Source: Gammaproteobacteria bacterium
Lineage (GTDB): Bacteria > Pseudomonadota > Gammaproteobacteria > DSM-19610
Length of the DNA stretch: 64,000 nucleotides
Assembly: GCA_011374975.1 (NCBI GenBank)
Contig: DRNU01000225.1
Coordinates: forward strand, 1-64,000
Direction: 5' to 3'
The notes below the pieces were generated by a model. It did no database searches and had not been told where the DNA came from. It saw nothing but the letters and a program-made list of their open reading frames with translations. This document shows positions 34,186 through 44,788 of the stretch, piece by piece (position 1 is the stretch's first letter; each line of letters starts with the position of its first letter). The translations under genes and the position numbers were made by a program.

Positions 34186-36624
34186 ATGCCAGTCACGCAA
34201 GATCCCAGTCTCAGATCCATGAAAACCCTGCCGGTGCGCGTTACCGGCATTGTGTTCTGGGGGCTGCTGGTTATCGGCCTGATCGTGGTGCTGACCATGC
34301 TCAATGGCCGTGAGAACCAGATCCATCAACGCCACCAGGCGGCGGTGGACCGTTTCATGGCTGACATGTATCACCAGCTGGCCCTCAAGCCACTGACCGA
34401 ACCGGAACAGCTGGGCGAACTGGCGCGCCGGCTCACGGCCGGCTCGGGGTCGATTTCTTCCGTGGTGGTGGAGGCGGGTGGCCGCAGTATACGGCTCGGC
34501 GAGTACACGCCTGACATGGTGTCCTACACGCGGCCGGTGTTGCTGGGGGCCGGGGATCGCGCCGGGCAACAGGCGCTCGTGACGCTGTCCCTGCCGTCCA
34601 TAGAGCGTGAAGTCAGTGACGAGCGCAAGGCACTGCTGCTCGGCATGGGCGGGCTGTTCCTGATGTTCGGCCTGATACTGCAGCGTGTGCTCGACCGGGT
34701 GCTGACCCGGCCGTTCCAGCAGATGGTGGGTACCGCACGCGCATTTTCCTCCGGCGACGAGGCGGTGCGTTTCGACGAGCAACGCAACGATGAATTCGGT
34801 TACCTGGGGCGCTTCACCAATCAGGCACTGGATTACGCCACAGAACAGAAGAATGCCCTGCACAGCGCCCTGGAGCGGGCACAGAAATCCGAGAGCGAAC
34901 TTTTCGAGGAAAAAGAAAAGGCAGTGGTTACCCTGCATTCCATTGGCGATGCTGTGATCACCACTGACGAACACGGGCGCGTGGCCTATATGAACCCGGT
35001 GGCCGAGGAACTGCTGGGCTGGAGCCTGGAGGATATCCGCCAGAGTTCGCTGAGTAAGGTCATGCGGCTGATCGACGAGGACAGCGGCAAGCCCTTGCTC
35101 AACCCGGTGGACCTGTGCCTGGAAAGCAGGGAAAAGGTGATCGGGGAAGGGCACAAGTTGCTGGTGCGCCATGACGGACAGCAGGTGCCGATTGCCGATT
35201 CGGCGGCGCCGATACTGGACCAGATGGGCCACCTGATCGGTGTGGTCATGGTGTTTCATGATGTCGGCCATGCGCGCAAGCTGGCGCGCCAGTTATCCTA
35301 CCAGGCACGTCACGACCCCCTGACCGGCCTGTACAACCGGCGTGAGTTCGAGAACCAGCTGGCGGAGATGCTGGAAAGCGCCCGCAGCCAGGGACGGCAG
35401 CACGCGGTGTGTTATATCGACCTGGACCAGTTCAAGGTCGTCAATGATATCTGCGGCCACAGTGCCGGCGATGAATTGCTGCGGCAGCTGGCGGAGATCC
35501 TGCACACCCAGGTCCGCGAGGCCGACATCCTGGCACGTCTGGGCGGTGACGAGTTCGGCGTCCTGTTGACACATTGCAACGTGGAACAGGCGATACGCAT
35601 TGCGGAAAACATCCGCTCGGAGGTGCGGGATTTCCGCTTCCTGTACGAAGACCGCAGCTTCAAGGTCGGTGCCAGTATCGGCATCGTAGCCATTACCCGG
35701 GAGTCGCATTCCACGTCGGAACTGATGAGTGCCGCGGATATCGCTTGTTATGCCGCCAAGGACAGCGGGCGCAACCGTGTCCACCTGTACGAGCCCAGCG
35801 ACGGGGAAGTCACCGACCGGCGCGGTGAAATGAACTGGGTCTCAGTGATCCGCGACACCCTGGACCAGGGCCGTTTCTATTTCCTGTTCCAGCCCGTTAT
35901 CCCGCTGACCAGCAGGGCCGACCGCAGCCGTCCCAGTCACTACGAGCTGTTATTACGCATGCGTGACACCCTGGGTAACGAGATTCTGCCGATGGCGTTC
36001 ATTCCCGCTGCCGAACGTTACGGGCTGATGGCCGAGATCGACCGCTGGGTCGTAAGCTCCGCCATGCAGTTGTTCGAACAGCCTGAGCAGGTGCCGGCCG
36101 AGGGTATCTTCCTGATTAAACTGAGCGGTCAGTCGCTGTGCGACCAGGCTTTCGTTGATTTTGTGGAGCAGGCCATAGCGCGGGCGAAACTGCCGGCAAC
36201 CCGGCTCTGCTTTGAGATTTCCGAGGCCTCGGCAATCTCGCACCTGCGCTCGATCGGCGGCGCCATCCAGCAACTGCGCGGCCTGGGTTGTCGCTTCGGG
36301 CTGGATAATTTCGGCAGCGGCCTGAGTTCTTTCGGCTACCTGAAAAACATGCAGATCGATTACGTGAAAATCGATGGCAGTTTTGTCAGGGACATGGCCC
36401 ACGATGAAATGGACGCGGCCATGGTGCGCGCCATCAACGAGATCGGCCACGTCATGGGAGTGCAGACCATTGCCAAGTTCGTGGAGACCGAGGAAATCCT
36501 GGAGAGCCTGTACCAGCTCGGGGTCAACTTCGGCCAGGGGCACTGTATTGCTTCACCGCGCCCTGTCGAGGAGTTATTCCGGGCGACGGGCCACCAGCCC
36601 AGCCTTACCCTGATCCAGTCCTGA
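34186..36624 (+). CDS. Membrane GGDEF/EAL c-di-GMP signalling protein with PAS domain
   Basis: The 812-residue protein has two transmembrane segments (about 17-38 and 148-170) around a small periplasmic domain. HAMP-like (170-225), PAS (245-365), GGDEF and EAL domains follow. The GGDEF signature is intact (453-457) with an RxxD inhibitory site (READ) five residues before it, so diguanylate cyclase activity is likely. The EAL domain keeps Glu587, Glu677 and Lys728, but the usual Asn of the INLSG motif is Lys645 and the second Asp of DDFG is Asn708. The phosphodiesterase is therefore probably inactive. An alternative start is ATG 34219. Confidence 0.9.
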   Translation: MPVTQDPSLRSMKTLPVRVTGIVFWGLLVIGLIVVLTMLNGRENQIHQRHQAAVDRFMADMYHQLALKPLTEPEQLGELARRLTAGSGSISSVVVEAGGRSIRLGEYTPDMVSYTRPVLLGAGDRAGQQALVTLSLPSIEREVSDERKALLLGMGGLFLMFGLILQRVLDRVLTRPFQQMVGTARAFSSGDEAVRFDEQRNDEFGYLGRFTNQALDYATEQKNALHSALERAQKSESELFEEKEKAVVTLHSIGDAVITTDEHGRVAYMNPVAEELLGWSLEDIRQSSLSKVMRLIDEDSGKPLLNPVDLCLESREKVIGEGHKLLVRHDGQQVPIADSAAPILDQMGHLIGVVMVFHDVGHARKLARQLSYQARHDPLTGLYNRREFENQLAEMLESARSQGRQHAVCYIDLDQFKVVNDICGHSAGDELLRQLAEILHTQVREADILARLGGDEFGVLLTHCNVEQAIRIAENIRSEVRDFRFLYEDRSFKVGASIGIVAITRESHSTSELMSAADIACYAAKDSGRNRVHLYEPSDGEVTDRRGEMNWVSVIRDTLDQGRFYFLFQPVIPLTSRADRSRPSHYELLLRMRDTLGNEILPMAFIPAAERYGLMAEIDRWVVSSAMQLFEQPEQVPAEGIFLIKLSGQSLCDQAFVDFVEQAIARAKLPATRLCFEISEASAISHLRSIGGAIQQLRGLGCRFGLDNFGSGLSSFGYLKNMQIDYVKIDGSFVRDMAHDEMDAAMVRAINEIGHVMGVQTIAKFVETEEILESLYQLGVNFGQGHCIASPRPVEELFRATGHQPSLTLIQS

Positions 36625-36680
36625 TCCGAATGGAGCCTGAGTTTAAGCGCCGGCACACAGGTGCTCCTGTTCTTCCGGCG

Positions 36681-37535
36681 CTAGTCCCTGTGCAGTGTTT
36701 CTGCAGCGTACAGGGTGTTTTGCAGCAGGGTCGCCACGGTCATGGGGCCCACACCACCGGGCACCGGTGTGATCCAGCCGGCGCGTTCCTGCGCGGCGGC
36801 AAACACCACGTCGCCGATCAGCCCGTCATCGCTGCGGTGGATACCGACATCGATAACCGTCGCGCCCGGCCGCACCCATTCGCCGGGCACCAGCCCCGGC
36901 TTGCCCGCCGCGACCACCAGGATCTCGGCATTGCGCACATACGCCTCGAGATCACGGGTGAAGCGGTGGCAGACGCTCACGGTCGCACCGGCCAGCAGTA
37001 ATTCCAGCGCCATGGGGCGCCCGACGTGGTTGGAAGCGCCGACCACCACGGCGTCGCGCCCGTAGTAGACCTCGTCCGTGCTGTCCAGCAGGGTAATGAT
37101 GCCGCGCGGTGTGCAGGGGCGCAGTTGCGGGGCGCGCAGCGCCAGGCAACCCACGTTATAGGGGTGGAACCCGTCCACGTCCTTGTCCGGGTGAATACGT
37201 TCGATGACGGTGCCGGCATCGATAGCGTCCGGCAGCGGTAGCTGTACCAGGATGCCGTCGATCTCCGGGTCTTCATTCAGCGTATCGATGAGATCCAGCA
37301 GCGCCTGCTGCGAAGTCGTGTCCGGCAAGTCATAGGAACGCGACAGCAGGCCGGCTTCCTCGCACGCCATGCGCTTGTTGCGCACATAGATTTCGGAGGC
37401 CGGGTCCTGGCCCACCAGCACCACGGCCAGACCGGGGCGGCGCTTGCCCGCCTTGAGTCGCTGTTCGATCCCCAGCTTTACCTGCTGTCGAAGGTCTGCG
37501 GCAATGGCCTTGCCATCGATGATGCGGGCACTCAT
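36681..37535 (-). CDS. folD: Methylenetetrahydrofolate dehydrogenase/cyclohydrolase
   Basis: FolD interconverts methylene-, methenyl- and formyl-tetrahydrofolate. The 284-residue protein starts [12 protein letters not shown] and has the conserved [14 protein letters not shown] with the catalytic Lys, [10 protein letters not shown] and the NADP-binding [12 protein letters not shown]; the last usually reads GRSxIVGxP, so Asn-His is a small variation. Upstream in-frame codons to 37670 would give a basic tail and are rejected. It converges with the GGDEF/EAL gene. Confidence 0.93.
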   Translation of the reverse strand: MSARIIDGKAIAADLRQQVKLGIEQRLKAGKRRPGLAVVLVGQDPASEIYVRNKRMACEEAGLLSRSYDLPDTTSQQALLDLIDTLNEDPEIDGILVQLPLPDAIDAGTVIERIHPDKDVDGFHPYNVGCLALRAPQLRPCTPRGIITLLDSTDEVYYGRDAVVVGASNHVGRPMALELLLAGATVSVCHRFTRDLEAYVRNAEILVVAAGKPGLVPGEWVRPGATVIDVGIHRSDDGLIGDVVFAAAQERAGWITPVPGGVGPMTVATLLQNTLYAAETLHRD

Positions 37536-37703
37536 AGGGTCGCGGCTTCTTCTCGGGATGGACAGGGCCGGGATTTTCGCACGCGGGGTCGGGTCGGACA
37601 AGCGTGCGCGCCGGGATCTGATATACTTGCCTACCGGGTTATTGACGAGGGTTTGGTGGAAACGTATCATCGCCCGCCCGGTTGACCCTGAAAGCAGGGT
37701 TTT

Positions 37704-37780
37704 CGGGGTATAGCGCAGCCTGGTAGCGCGCCTGCTTTGGGAGCAGGATGTCGGGAGTTCGAATCTCTCTACCCCGACCA
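37704..37780 (+). tRNA. tRNA-Pro(UGG)
   Basis: This is a 77-base cloverleaf with acceptor CGGGGTA/TACCCCG, anticodon loop TTTGGGA with anticodon TGG, T-loop TTCGAAT and encoded CCA. It is first of a four-tRNA cluster. Confidence 0.95.
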
Positions 37781-37794
37781 GATGGAAAAGTTCG

Positions 37795-37871
<77 letters not shown>

Positions 37872-37938
37872 TACAGTGGGAGAGTGTTGTGCCGCGGTAG
37901 TGGTTCCGTGTACGGAGGTAGTGCAGTAACAGTTTAAT

Positions 37939-38015
37939 GGCGGGCGTAGCTCAGTTGGTAGAGCCCCGGATTGTGATTCCGGTTGTCGTGGGTTCGAGCC
38001 CCATCGTTCGCCCCA
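37939..38015 (+). tRNA. tRNA-His(GUG)
   Basis: This is a 77-base cloverleaf with the extra 5' G(-1) opposite discriminator C typical of tRNA-His. The anticodon is GTG in loop TTGTGAT, the acceptor is GCGGGCG/CGTTCGC with two G-U pairs, and CCA is encoded. Confidence 0.95.
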
Positions 38016-38021
38016 GTTCGG

Positions 38022-38097
38022 GGGCCGTTAGCTCAGTTGGTAGAGCAGGAGACTCTTAATCTCTTGGTCGAAGGTTCGAGTCCTTCACGGCCCACCA
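38022..38097 (+). tRNA. tRNA-Lys(CUU)
   Basis: This is a 76-base cloverleaf with acceptor GGGCCGT/ACGGCCC, anticodon loop CTCTTAA read as CTT, T-loop TTCGAGT and encoded CCA. The CUU isoacceptor reads AAG, so a UUU isoacceptor should exist elsewhere in the genome. Confidence 0.93.
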
Positions 38098-38103
38098 TCT
38101 GTC

Positions 38104-38130
38104 AAACCCGCGCCCGGCGCGGGTTTTTTA
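38104..38130 (+). terminator. Intrinsic terminator of the tRNA cluster
   Basis: A GC-rich stem, CCCGCG with CGCGGG, is followed by TTTTTT. It lies 7 bases after the CCA of tRNA-Lys. Confidence 0.85.
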
Positions 38131-38224
38131 TTTCCATTATCTATCCGGGGTTATGCTGGATTTTCCAAACCCGTATAATGGGTTGCCATCTTTGGAGCCC
38201 CGCCATAGGTTCTCGGGTTATATT

Positions 38225-38309
38225 GCGAAAGTGGCGGAATTGGTAGACGCGCCGGATTTAGGTTCCTGTGGGGTAACCCGTGAGAGTTCGAGTCTCTCCT
38301 TTCGCACCA
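38225..38309 (+). tRNA. tRNA-Leu(UAG)
   Basis: This is an 85-base class II tRNA with long variable arm (TGGGGTAACCCGT), acceptor GCGAAAG/CTTTCGC, anticodon TAG in loop TTTAGGT and encoded CCA. The anticodon stem CCGGA/TCCTG has one C-U mismatch at the second pair (28-42). Confidence 0.92.
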
Positions 38310-38400
38310 AAAATTATATTAATCAGGCGGTTATGCTTACCAAGAGCCTGTTTGTACTGTCACATTAACTAAATTTTGATATCAGGGTAGAGGAAACAAC

Positions 38401-39675
38401 ATGCAAGTCTCTGTAGAAACGACCAGCGGACTGGGGCGCCGTATGACGGTGCAGATACCGGCAGATCAGATCGATATGCAGGTGCAGGGCAAACTCCAGC
38501 AACTGGCGCGTTCGGTGCGCCTGGATGGTTTTCGTCCCGGCAAGGTGCCGATGAGTGTGGTGAAAAAGCGCTATGAGGCCCAGGTGCGGCAGGAAACCGC
38601 CGGCGAACTGATCGCCTCGACCTACCAGGATGCCTTGCAGCAGGAAAACCTGAAGCCCGCCGGTGACCCGAACATCGAGCAGACCAAAAACCAGCCGGGT
38701 ATGGAGCTGGAGTATGTCGCCACGTTCGAGGTTTACCCGGACATCGAGCCGCCTGAGATGGGTGATATCACCATCGAACGCATGGTGGCCGAAATTCAGG
38801 ACAGCGATATCGACAACATGATTGAACGGCTGCGCAAGCAGCGCATCACCTGGAGCAAGGTGGAGCGTGCTGCGGCCGAGGGTGACCGCCTGGAAATCGA
38901 TTTCGAGGGCACGGTCGACGGCCAGCCCTTCAGCGGCAACGCGGCGAAGAACGTGCCGCTGGAACTGGGTAGTGGCAGCATGATCCCGGGTTTCGAGGAA
39001 CAGCTGGCCGGAGTCAGTGCCGGTGAGGCGAAGACCATCGAGGTCACGTTCCCGGATGACTATGGTTCCAGTGAAGTGGCCGGCAAGACGGCAAAATTCG
39101 ACGTTACCGTACATTCTGTGTCCGAGGCCAGGTTGCCGGAAGTGGACGACGAGTTCGCGCGCGCCTTCGGTATCGGCGATGGCAGCCTCGACCAGCTGCG
39201 CGAAGAAATTCGCAGGAATATGGAGCGTGAACTGGAAGCGGCGGTCAAATCACGGGTCAAACAGCAGGTTTTCGATGCGCTGCTGGAGAAGGCGAATATC
39301 GATATACCGGCTTCACTGATTGACAGTGAAGTGGACGCATTGATCAAGAAAGACGAGAACGCTGCCGATGCAGGGGGCGACCGCGGCAAGTATGAAGAAG
39401 AGGCCCGGCGTCGTGTGTCGCTCGGCCTGCTGATCGCGGAGATCATTCAGCGCAACCAGCTGCAGGTCGACCCGGAACGGGTCCGGAAAACGGTTGAGAA
39501 CATTGCACAGTCCTACGAAAAGCCGGAAGAGGTCGTGCAGTGGTACTACAGCAACCAGGAGATGCTGTCGGGCGTACAAACCCTGATTATGGAAGACACG
39601 GTTGTTGAATGGGTTGCCGAACAGGCAAAATCCACTGAAAAATCAATGACTTTTGATGAGCTCATGCAGGCCTGA
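38401..39675 (+). CDS. tig: Trigger factor, ribosome-associated chaperone
   Basis: Trigger factor meets nascent chains at the ribosome exit tunnel and isomerises prolines. The 424-residue protein has the ribosome-binding N-domain (with [17 protein letters not shown], near the usual FRxGKxP signature at residue 44), an FKBP-type isomerase domain (about 155-245) with [13 protein letters not shown], and a helical C-domain. The start has AGGAAAC. It is followed by clpP, clpX and lon, the conserved quality-control block. Confidence 0.96.
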   Translation: MQVSVETTSGLGRRMTVQIPADQIDMQVQGKLQQLARSVRLDGFRPGKVPMSVVKKRYEAQVRQETAGELIASTYQDALQQENLKPAGDPNIEQTKNQPGMELEYVATFEVYPDIEPPEMGDITIERMVAEIQDSDIDNMIERLRKQRITWSKVERAAAEGDRLEIDFEGTVDGQPFSGNAAKNVPLELGSGSMIPGFEEQLAGVSAGEAKTIEVTFPDDYGSSEVAGKTAKFDVTVHSVSEARLPEVDDEFARAFGIGDGSLDQLREEIRRNMERELEAAVKSRVKQQVFDALLEKANIDIPASLIDSEVDALIKKDENAADAGGDRGKYEEEARRRVSLGLLIAEIIQRNQLQVDPERVRKTVENIAQSYEKPEEVVQWYYSNQEMLSGVQTLIMEDTVVEWVAEQAKSTEKSMTFDELMQA

Positions 39676-39707
39676 CAGGCGCTTGCCACAGTAAAGGAAG
39701 GAATTAC

Positions 39708-40352
39708 ATGTCCGATAGCAACAGTACAGGCGGGGCAGGGAACGTCCAGGCGCTGAACCTGGTTCCCATGGTCATCGAGCAGACGGCGCGTGGCGAACGT
39801 TCCTACGATATTTATTCCCGCCTGCTCAAGGAGCGGGTGGTGTTCGTGGTGGGCCCGGTCGAGGACTACATGGCCAACGTGATCGTGGCCCAGTTGCTGT
39901 TCCTGGAATCGGAGAACCCGGACAAGGATATACACCTGTATATCAATTCTCCCGGCGGTTCGGTGACAGCGGGCCTCGCGATTTACGACACCATGCAGTT
40001 CATCAAGGCCGATGTCAGCACCATGTGTATCGGCCAGGCGGCCAGCATGGGCGCTGTGCTGCTGGCGGGTGGTGCGAAGGGCAAGCGTTTCTGTTTGCCG
40101 CACTCGCGCATGATGATTCACCAGCCGCTGGGCGGTTTCCAGGGGCAGGCGTCCGATATCGACATCCACGCCAAAGAGATCCTGCTGGTGCGTGAACGCC
40201 TGAACAAGATCCTGTCCCTGCATACCGGCCAGCCGATGGAGAAGATCCAGACGGACACCGACCGGGACAATTTCCTCGGTGCCGAGGATGCGAAAGAGTA
40301 CGGCCTGATCGACGAGATCATGGTGTCGAGAAAGGTTGCGGCGGAAGAATAG
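39708..40352 (+). CDS. clpP: ATP-dependent Clp protease proteolytic subunit
   Basis: ClpP forms the 14-subunit protease chamber fed by ClpX or ClpA. The 214-residue protein has catalytic Ser113 in [11 protein letters not shown] and His138 in MMIHQPLGG, with a short N-terminal propeptide region. GGAAGGA precedes the ATG. It lies 32 bases after tig and 156 bases before clpX. Confidence 0.97.
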   Translation: MSDSNSTGGAGNVQALNLVPMVIEQTARGERSYDIYSRLLKERVVFVVGPVEDYMANVIVAQLLFLESENPDKDIHLYINSPGGSVTAGLAIYDTMQFIKADVSTMCIGQAASMGAVLLAGGAKGKRFCLPHSRMMIHQPLGGFQGQASDIDIHAKEILLVRERLNKILSLHTGQPMEKIQTDTDRDNFLGAEDAKEYGLIDEIMVSRKVAAEE

Positions 40353-40508
40353 GGTGGAAAAACCGTAGATTGCCACCGGGAACACTTGTCAGCCCGTGTA
40401 TTACGGTGTTGAATAGGAACCGGCCGTTCTGATAACAGTCTGAGTATTCAGGCGATCGCAGATCTGCCGTTGTTAGATGTAAGGAGTACCGCGAGTCGGG
40501 GACAGCAC

Positions 40509-41786
40509 ATGAGTAACGATCGAAACGGCAAGAGTGACGACGGAAAACTGCTTTATTGTTCTTTCTGCGGAAAGAGCCAGCATGAAGTGCGCAAGCTGAT
40601 TGCCGGTCCGTCGGTATTCATCTGTGACGAATGTGTCGAACTCTGCAATGACATTATCCGCGAGGAGATGCAGGAGAAGACCACCAGCGGCGGCAGCAAG
40701 CTGCCCCGGCCACAGGAAATCAACGAGGTGCTGGACGAGTACGTGATTGGCCAGCGTAGCGCCAAGAAAGTCCTCTCGGTTGCGGTATACAATCACTACA
40801 AGCGCCTGGAAGCCGGCCACAAGAAAGATGAAGTGGAGCTTTCCAAGAGCAACATTCTGCTGATCGGCCCGACCGGTTGCGGCAAGACCCTGCTGGCCGA
40901 AACGCTGGCGCGCCTGCTCAATGTGCCCTTTACCATTGCTGACGCCACCACACTGACCGAGGCCGGTTATGTGGGTGAAGACGTCGAGAACATTATCCAG
41001 AAACTGCTGCAGAAGTGCGACTACGATGTCGACAAGGCGCAGACCGGTATCGTCTACATCGACGAAATCGACAAGATCTCGCGCAAGTCCGATAACCCGT
41101 CCATCACGCGTGACGTGTCCGGTGAAGGTGTACAGCAGGCACTGCTGAAACTCATCGAGGGTACCGTGGCTTCGGTGCCGCCACAGGGCGGCCGCAAGCA
41201 CCCGCAGCAGGAATTCCTGCAGGTGGACACCTCCAATATCCTGTTTATCGTTGGCGGTGCGTTCGCGGGCCTGGAGAAAATCATCAAAGGTCGCTCCGAA
41301 AAGGGCGGCATCGGTTTCTCGGCCGAGGTCAAGACCAAGGACGAGGAAGTCAACGTCGGCGAAATCCTGTATGACGTGGAGCCCGAGGACCTGATCAAGT
41401 TCGGTCTGATCCCCGAGTTCGTCGGCCGCCTCCCCGTGGTGGCGACGCTGGAAGAGCTCGATGAGGAAGCCCTGGTACGGATTCTCACCGAACCGAAGAA
41501 TGCGCTGACCAAGCAGTATGCGAAACTGTTTGAGATGGAAGGTGCGGAAATCGAATTCCGCGATGAAGCGCTGAGCGCCATCGCCAAAAAGGCCATGGAG
41601 CGCAAGACGGGTGCCCGCGGCCTGCGCACCATCATGGAGCATGTGCTGCTGGATACCATGTACGAGATTCCCTCCCTGGAGAATGTCGAAAAAGTCGTGG
41701 TCGACGAGCGGGCGATTGCCGGTGAATCCGAGCCCTACCTGGTGTATGAGTCGGAACCGGAGCAGCGCGTCGCGTCCTCTGACTGA
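40509..41786 (+). CDS. clpX: ClpX, ATP-dependent unfoldase of ClpXP
   Basis: ClpX recognises and unfolds substrates for ClpP. The 425-residue protein has the four-cysteine zinc-binding N-domain (CSFC near 19, CDEC near 41), Walker [11 protein letters not shown] near residue 119, the pore motif region GYVGEDVE, and the IGF-like ClpP-binding loop GGIGFSAE. The ATG at 40509 was chosen over one 39 bases upstream because it gives the family start (MSNDRNG) close to the zinc domain. Confidence 0.96.
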   Translation: MSNDRNGKSDDGKLLYCSFCGKSQHEVRKLIAGPSVFICDECVELCNDIIREEMQEKTTSGGSKLPRPQEINEVLDEYVIGQRSAKKVLSVAVYNHYKRLEAGHKKDEVELSKSNILLIGPTGCGKTLLAETLARLLNVPFTIADATTLTEAGYVGEDVENIIQKLLQKCDYDVDKAQTGIVYIDEIDKISRKSDNPSITRDVSGEGVQQALLKLIEGTVASVPPQGGRKHPQQEFLQVDTSNILFIVGGAFAGLEKIIKGRSEKGGIGFSAEVKTKDEEVNVGEILYDVEPEDLIKFGLIPEFVGRLPVVATLEELDEEALVRILTEPKNALTKQYAKLFEMEGAEIEFRDEALSAIAKKAMERKTGARGLRTIMEHVLLDTMYEIPSLENVEKVVVDERAIAGESEPYLVYESEPEQRVASSD

Positions 41787-41855
41787 GCCGGTTCCTCCTT
41801 CCACTTGCGGGTGTGAATGACACGGTGCCCGAGCCCTGGAAATATATGTATTCCC

Positions 41856-41987
41856 GTCATTCCGGCGTATGCCGGACAAAAGCGCTGGCGCGTTGAACGC
41901 CCGGAGGGCAGCCCGGGAGGGCGAGCGTAGCGAGTAATCCATGAACCATGATCATACAGCCTGGATTCCGGCCTGCGCCGGAATGAC
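41856..41987. repeat. Dispersed GTCATTCCGGC-type repeat, inverted pair
   Basis: Arm GTCATTCCGGCGTATGCCGG is found inverted as CCGGCCTGCGCCGGAATGAC with two differences when aligned. A third copy, CCGGCCTGCGCCGGCATGAC, lies at 58987-59006. This is a familiar kind of dispersed intergenic repeat in proteobacteria. Confidence 0.7.
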
Positions 41988-42046
41988 AATGACGATTGGC
42001 AGCTGGCGCAGTTCTTGCAATTTTTCAGGCAGGGATCAAAACCGTC

Positions 42047-42075
42047 ATTGAAATGTCTTATGGTTGTCCCCATAT
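42047..42075 (+). promoter_or_regulatory. Sigma-32 (heat-shock) promoter of lon
   Basis: The -35 element is ATTGAAA and the -10 element is CCCCATAT, with a 14-base spacer, close to the RpoH consensus (CTTGAAA, 13-15 bases, CCCCATNT). Transcription would start near 42083, about 57 bases before the lon ATG. Heat-shock control of lon is well established in E. coli. Confidence 0.8.
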
Positions 42076-42139
42076 GAGCGATGGAGCTTTGTAATATACA
42101 GGTGCTCTCCGACCAGAACCGGATATGAGGTACTCCCCG

Positions 42140-44584
42140 ATGGAGCAGAACGAAAACACCCCTGAAGAGAACAATAAAGAGACAGCGATCGTCCCGGTAC
42201 TTCCGCTGCGCGATGTGGTTGTCTATCCGCATATGGTCATTCCGCTGTTTGTCGGGCGGGAAAAATCCATTCGTGCGCTGGAAGCCGCCATGGATGACGA
42301 CAAGCGCATTCTGCTTGTGGCGCAAAAGAGCGCCGAGGTCGATGACCCCCAGGTCGAGGATATCCATGAAATCGGAACCCTGTCGACCATACTGCAATTA
42401 CTGAAACTCCCGGACGGTACCGTCAAGGTGCTGGTGGAAGGTGCGGAGCGTGCTTCTGTTGTGAAGTTCGAGACCACCGACGAATTCTTCTCCGCGCAGA
42501 TCGACCCCAAGGGTGCCGGCGAGCAGTCCGGCGAGCGCGAGGTCGAAGTGCTGATGCGTTCCCTGCTGACGCTGTTCGACCAGTATGTGAAACTGAACCG
42601 CAAGGTGCCGCCCGAGATACTGACTTCATTGTCGGGCATCGATGAGCCCGGCCGCCTGGCCGATACCATTGCCGCACACATGGCGCTCAAGCTGGACGAG
42701 AAACAGCGCATCCTGGAAATCGAGGACGTGCGTGAACGTCTCGAACACCTGATGGGTATCATCGAGGGCGAAATCGATGTGCTGCAGATCGAGAAGCGCA
42801 TCCGCGGCCGTGTCAAGCAGCAGATGGAAAAAAGCCAGCGCGAGTATTACCTCAACGAACAGATGAAAGCCATCCAGAAAGAACTGGGCGAGATGGACGA
42901 TGTGCCCAACGAAACGGATGAGCTGCAGGAGAAAATCGAAAAGGCCGGCATGAGCAAAGAGGCCAAGACCAAGGCGATGGCCGAGTTGAACAAGCTTAAG
43001 ATGATGTCGCCGATGTCGGCCGAGGCCACGGTGGTGCGCAACTACATCGACTGGCTGGTGAGTGCGCCCTGGAAAAAGCGCACCAAGATCCGCCACGACC
43101 TGGTACGTGCGCAGACGGTACTCGACGAAGACCACTACGGGCTGGACGAGGTCAAGGAACGTATCCTGGAATACCTCGCCGTGCAGCAGCGCGTGCGCAA
43201 GCTGAAAGGGCCTATCCTGTGCCTGGTAGGCCCCCCGGGGGTAGGCAAGACCTCACTGGGCCGTTCCATCGCCCGTGCGACCAATCGCAAGTTCACCCGC
43301 ATGTCGCTGGGTGGCGTGCGCGACGAGGCCGAGATACGCGGTCACCGCCGTACCTATATCGGTTCGCTGCCGGGCAAGATCATCCAGAACCTGTCCAAGG
43401 CCGGCGTGCGCAACCCGCTGTTCCTGCTGGACGAGATCGACAAGATGTCGATGGACTTCCGCGGCGATCCTTCTTCGGCCCTGCTGGAAGTGCTGGATCC
43501 CGAACAGAACAGCACCTTTGGCGACCATTACCTGGAAGTCGAATTCGACCTGTCCGATGTCATGTTCGTCGCGACTTCCAACTCGCTGAATATTCCGGGG
43601 CCGCTACTGGACCGCATGGAAGTTATCCGCATTCCCGGTTACACCGAGGACGAGAAGGTGAATATCGCGACCCGTTACCTGCTGCCCAAACAGGTCGGCA
43701 ACAACGGCCTCAAGGAACAGGAGCTGAGTATCGAGGATGATGCCATACGTGACATCGTGCGCTTCTATACCCGTGAAGCCGGTGTGCGTAACCTGGAACG
43801 CGAGATCGCCAAGATCTGCCGCAAAGTGGTCAAGGAACTGTTGCTAAGTGACGACGGTGAGAAAATTACCGTGTCGACGGAGAACCTGGAGAAGTACCTG
43901 GGCGTGAAACGTTTCCGCTACGGGCTGGCCGAAGAACACGACCAGATCGGGCAGGTGACGGGCCTGGCCTGGACCGAGGTGGGTGGCGAGCTGCTCAGTA
44001 TCGAAGCGACTATCGTGCCCGGCAAGGGACGCCTGATCCACACCGGCCAGCTGGGCGAGGTGATGCAGGAGTCCATCCAGGCTGCAACGACCGTGGTACG
44101 CAGCCGTGCCGAGGCACTGGGTATCGAGGAAGATTTCTACCAGAAATACGATATCCACGTGCACGTGCCGGAAGGTGCAACACCCAAGGACGGTCCCAGT
44201 GCCGGTGTCGGTATGTGCACCACGCTGGTATCCGCGCTGACCCGCATACCGGTGCGTGCCGATGTTGCCATGACCGGTGAGATCACGCTGCGCGGTGAAG
44301 TGTTGCCGATCGGCGGCCTGAAGGAAAAACTGCTGGCTGCACACCGTGGCGGTATCACCACCGTGCTGATCCCGGAAGAAAACCGCAAGGATCTCGCTGA
44401 AATCCCGGAAAACGTCAAGGAGAAGCTGGATATCCGCCCGGTGCGCTGGATCGATGAAGTGCTCGAGGTGGCGTTGCAGCATGCACCGGTACCGTTGACG
44501 GCTGAACCGGCCGCGAAAACGGAAGCAAAAGCAAAGGGAAAGGATAAGCCGGCCGGCAAGGGCAAGGCGCTCAGAACACACTGA
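42140..44584 (+). CDS. lon: ATP-dependent protease Lon
   Basis: Lon degrades misfolded and regulatory proteins. The 814-residue protein has the N-terminal substrate domain, AAA+ Walker [12 protein letters not shown], and the Ser-Lys protease domain with catalytic Ser687 in DGPSAGVGM and the Lys in [12 protein letters not shown]. The C-terminus is a Lys/Ala-rich tail. The ATG at 42140 has GAGG 8 bases upstream; an ATG 15 bases earlier is also open. It has its own sigma-32 promoter. Confidence 0.97.
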   Translation: MEQNENTPEENNKETAIVPVLPLRDVVVYPHMVIPLFVGREKSIRALEAAMDDDKRILLVAQKSAEVDDPQVEDIHEIGTLSTILQLLKLPDGTVKVLVEGAERASVVKFETTDEFFSAQIDPKGAGEQSGEREVEVLMRSLLTLFDQYVKLNRKVPPEILTSLSGIDEPGRLADTIAAHMALKLDEKQRILEIEDVRERLEHLMGIIEGEIDVLQIEKRIRGRVKQQMEKSQREYYLNEQMKAIQKELGEMDDVPNETDELQEKIEKAGMSKEAKTKAMAELNKLKMMSPMSAEATVVRNYIDWLVSAPWKKRTKIRHDLVRAQTVLDEDHYGLDEVKERILEYLAVQQRVRKLKGPILCLVGPPGVGKTSLGRSIARATNRKFTRMSLGGVRDEAEIRGHRRTYIGSLPGKIIQNLSKAGVRNPLFLLDEIDKMSMDFRGDPSSALLEVLDPEQNSTFGDHYLEVEFDLSDVMFVATSNSLNIPGPLLDRMEVIRIPGYTEDEKVNIATRYLLPKQVGNNGLKEQELSIEDDAIRDIVRFYTREAGVRNLEREIAKICRKVVKELLLSDDGEKITVSTENLEKYLGVKRFRYGLAEEHDQIGQVTGLAWTEVGGELLSIEATIVPGKGRLIHTGQLGEVMQESIQAATTVVRSRAEALGIEEDFYQKYDIHVHVPEGATPKDGPSAGVGMCTTLVSALTRIPVRADVAMTGEITLRGEVLPIGGLKEKLLAAHRGGITTVLIPEENRKDLAEIPENVKEKLDIRPVRWIDEVLEVALQHAPVPLTAEPAAKTEAKAKGKDKPAGKGKALRTH

Positions 44585-44601
44585 CCAGCTGTACACAAAT
44601 T

Positions 44602-44653
44602 GCCCGCTTTCTGCGTAATCAGTATTCCTTTGCGCAGATAGCGGGCTTTTTAT
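44602..44653 (+). terminator. Intrinsic terminator after lon
   Basis: A 14-bp stem (GCCCGCTTTCTGCG and its complement, one mismatch) is followed by TTTTTATTT, 18 bases after the lon stop. Confidence 0.85.
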
Positions 44654-44788
44654 TTGACGTATCCCGAACCCGCTTGGTATAAAGCCCGCCACAGACGTGT
44701 CGGGAGCCCTGAATAATCATTTCGCGGTTAAATCCTGTACACTTTTCTGTTCCAGATTAACTTACTCCTATGTTGAGGGTCGCACTCG

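Larger units (their letters stand above)
41787..42139 (+). other. clpX-lon intergenic region with repeat element and sigma-32 promoter
   Basis: This 353-base gap holds a 20-base inverted repeat (arms 41856-41875 and 41968-41987) enclosing a GC-rich stretch, and then the lon promoter (42047-42075). No coding capacity is convincing. The repeat probably separates lon transcription from clpX. Confidence 0.65.

Noticed and set aside
36646-36682. Hairpin AGCGCCGG/CCGGCGCT between the GGDEF/EAL gene and folD as a terminator
   Set aside because: The loop is 21 bases and there is no T-run; the stem is too weak to call.
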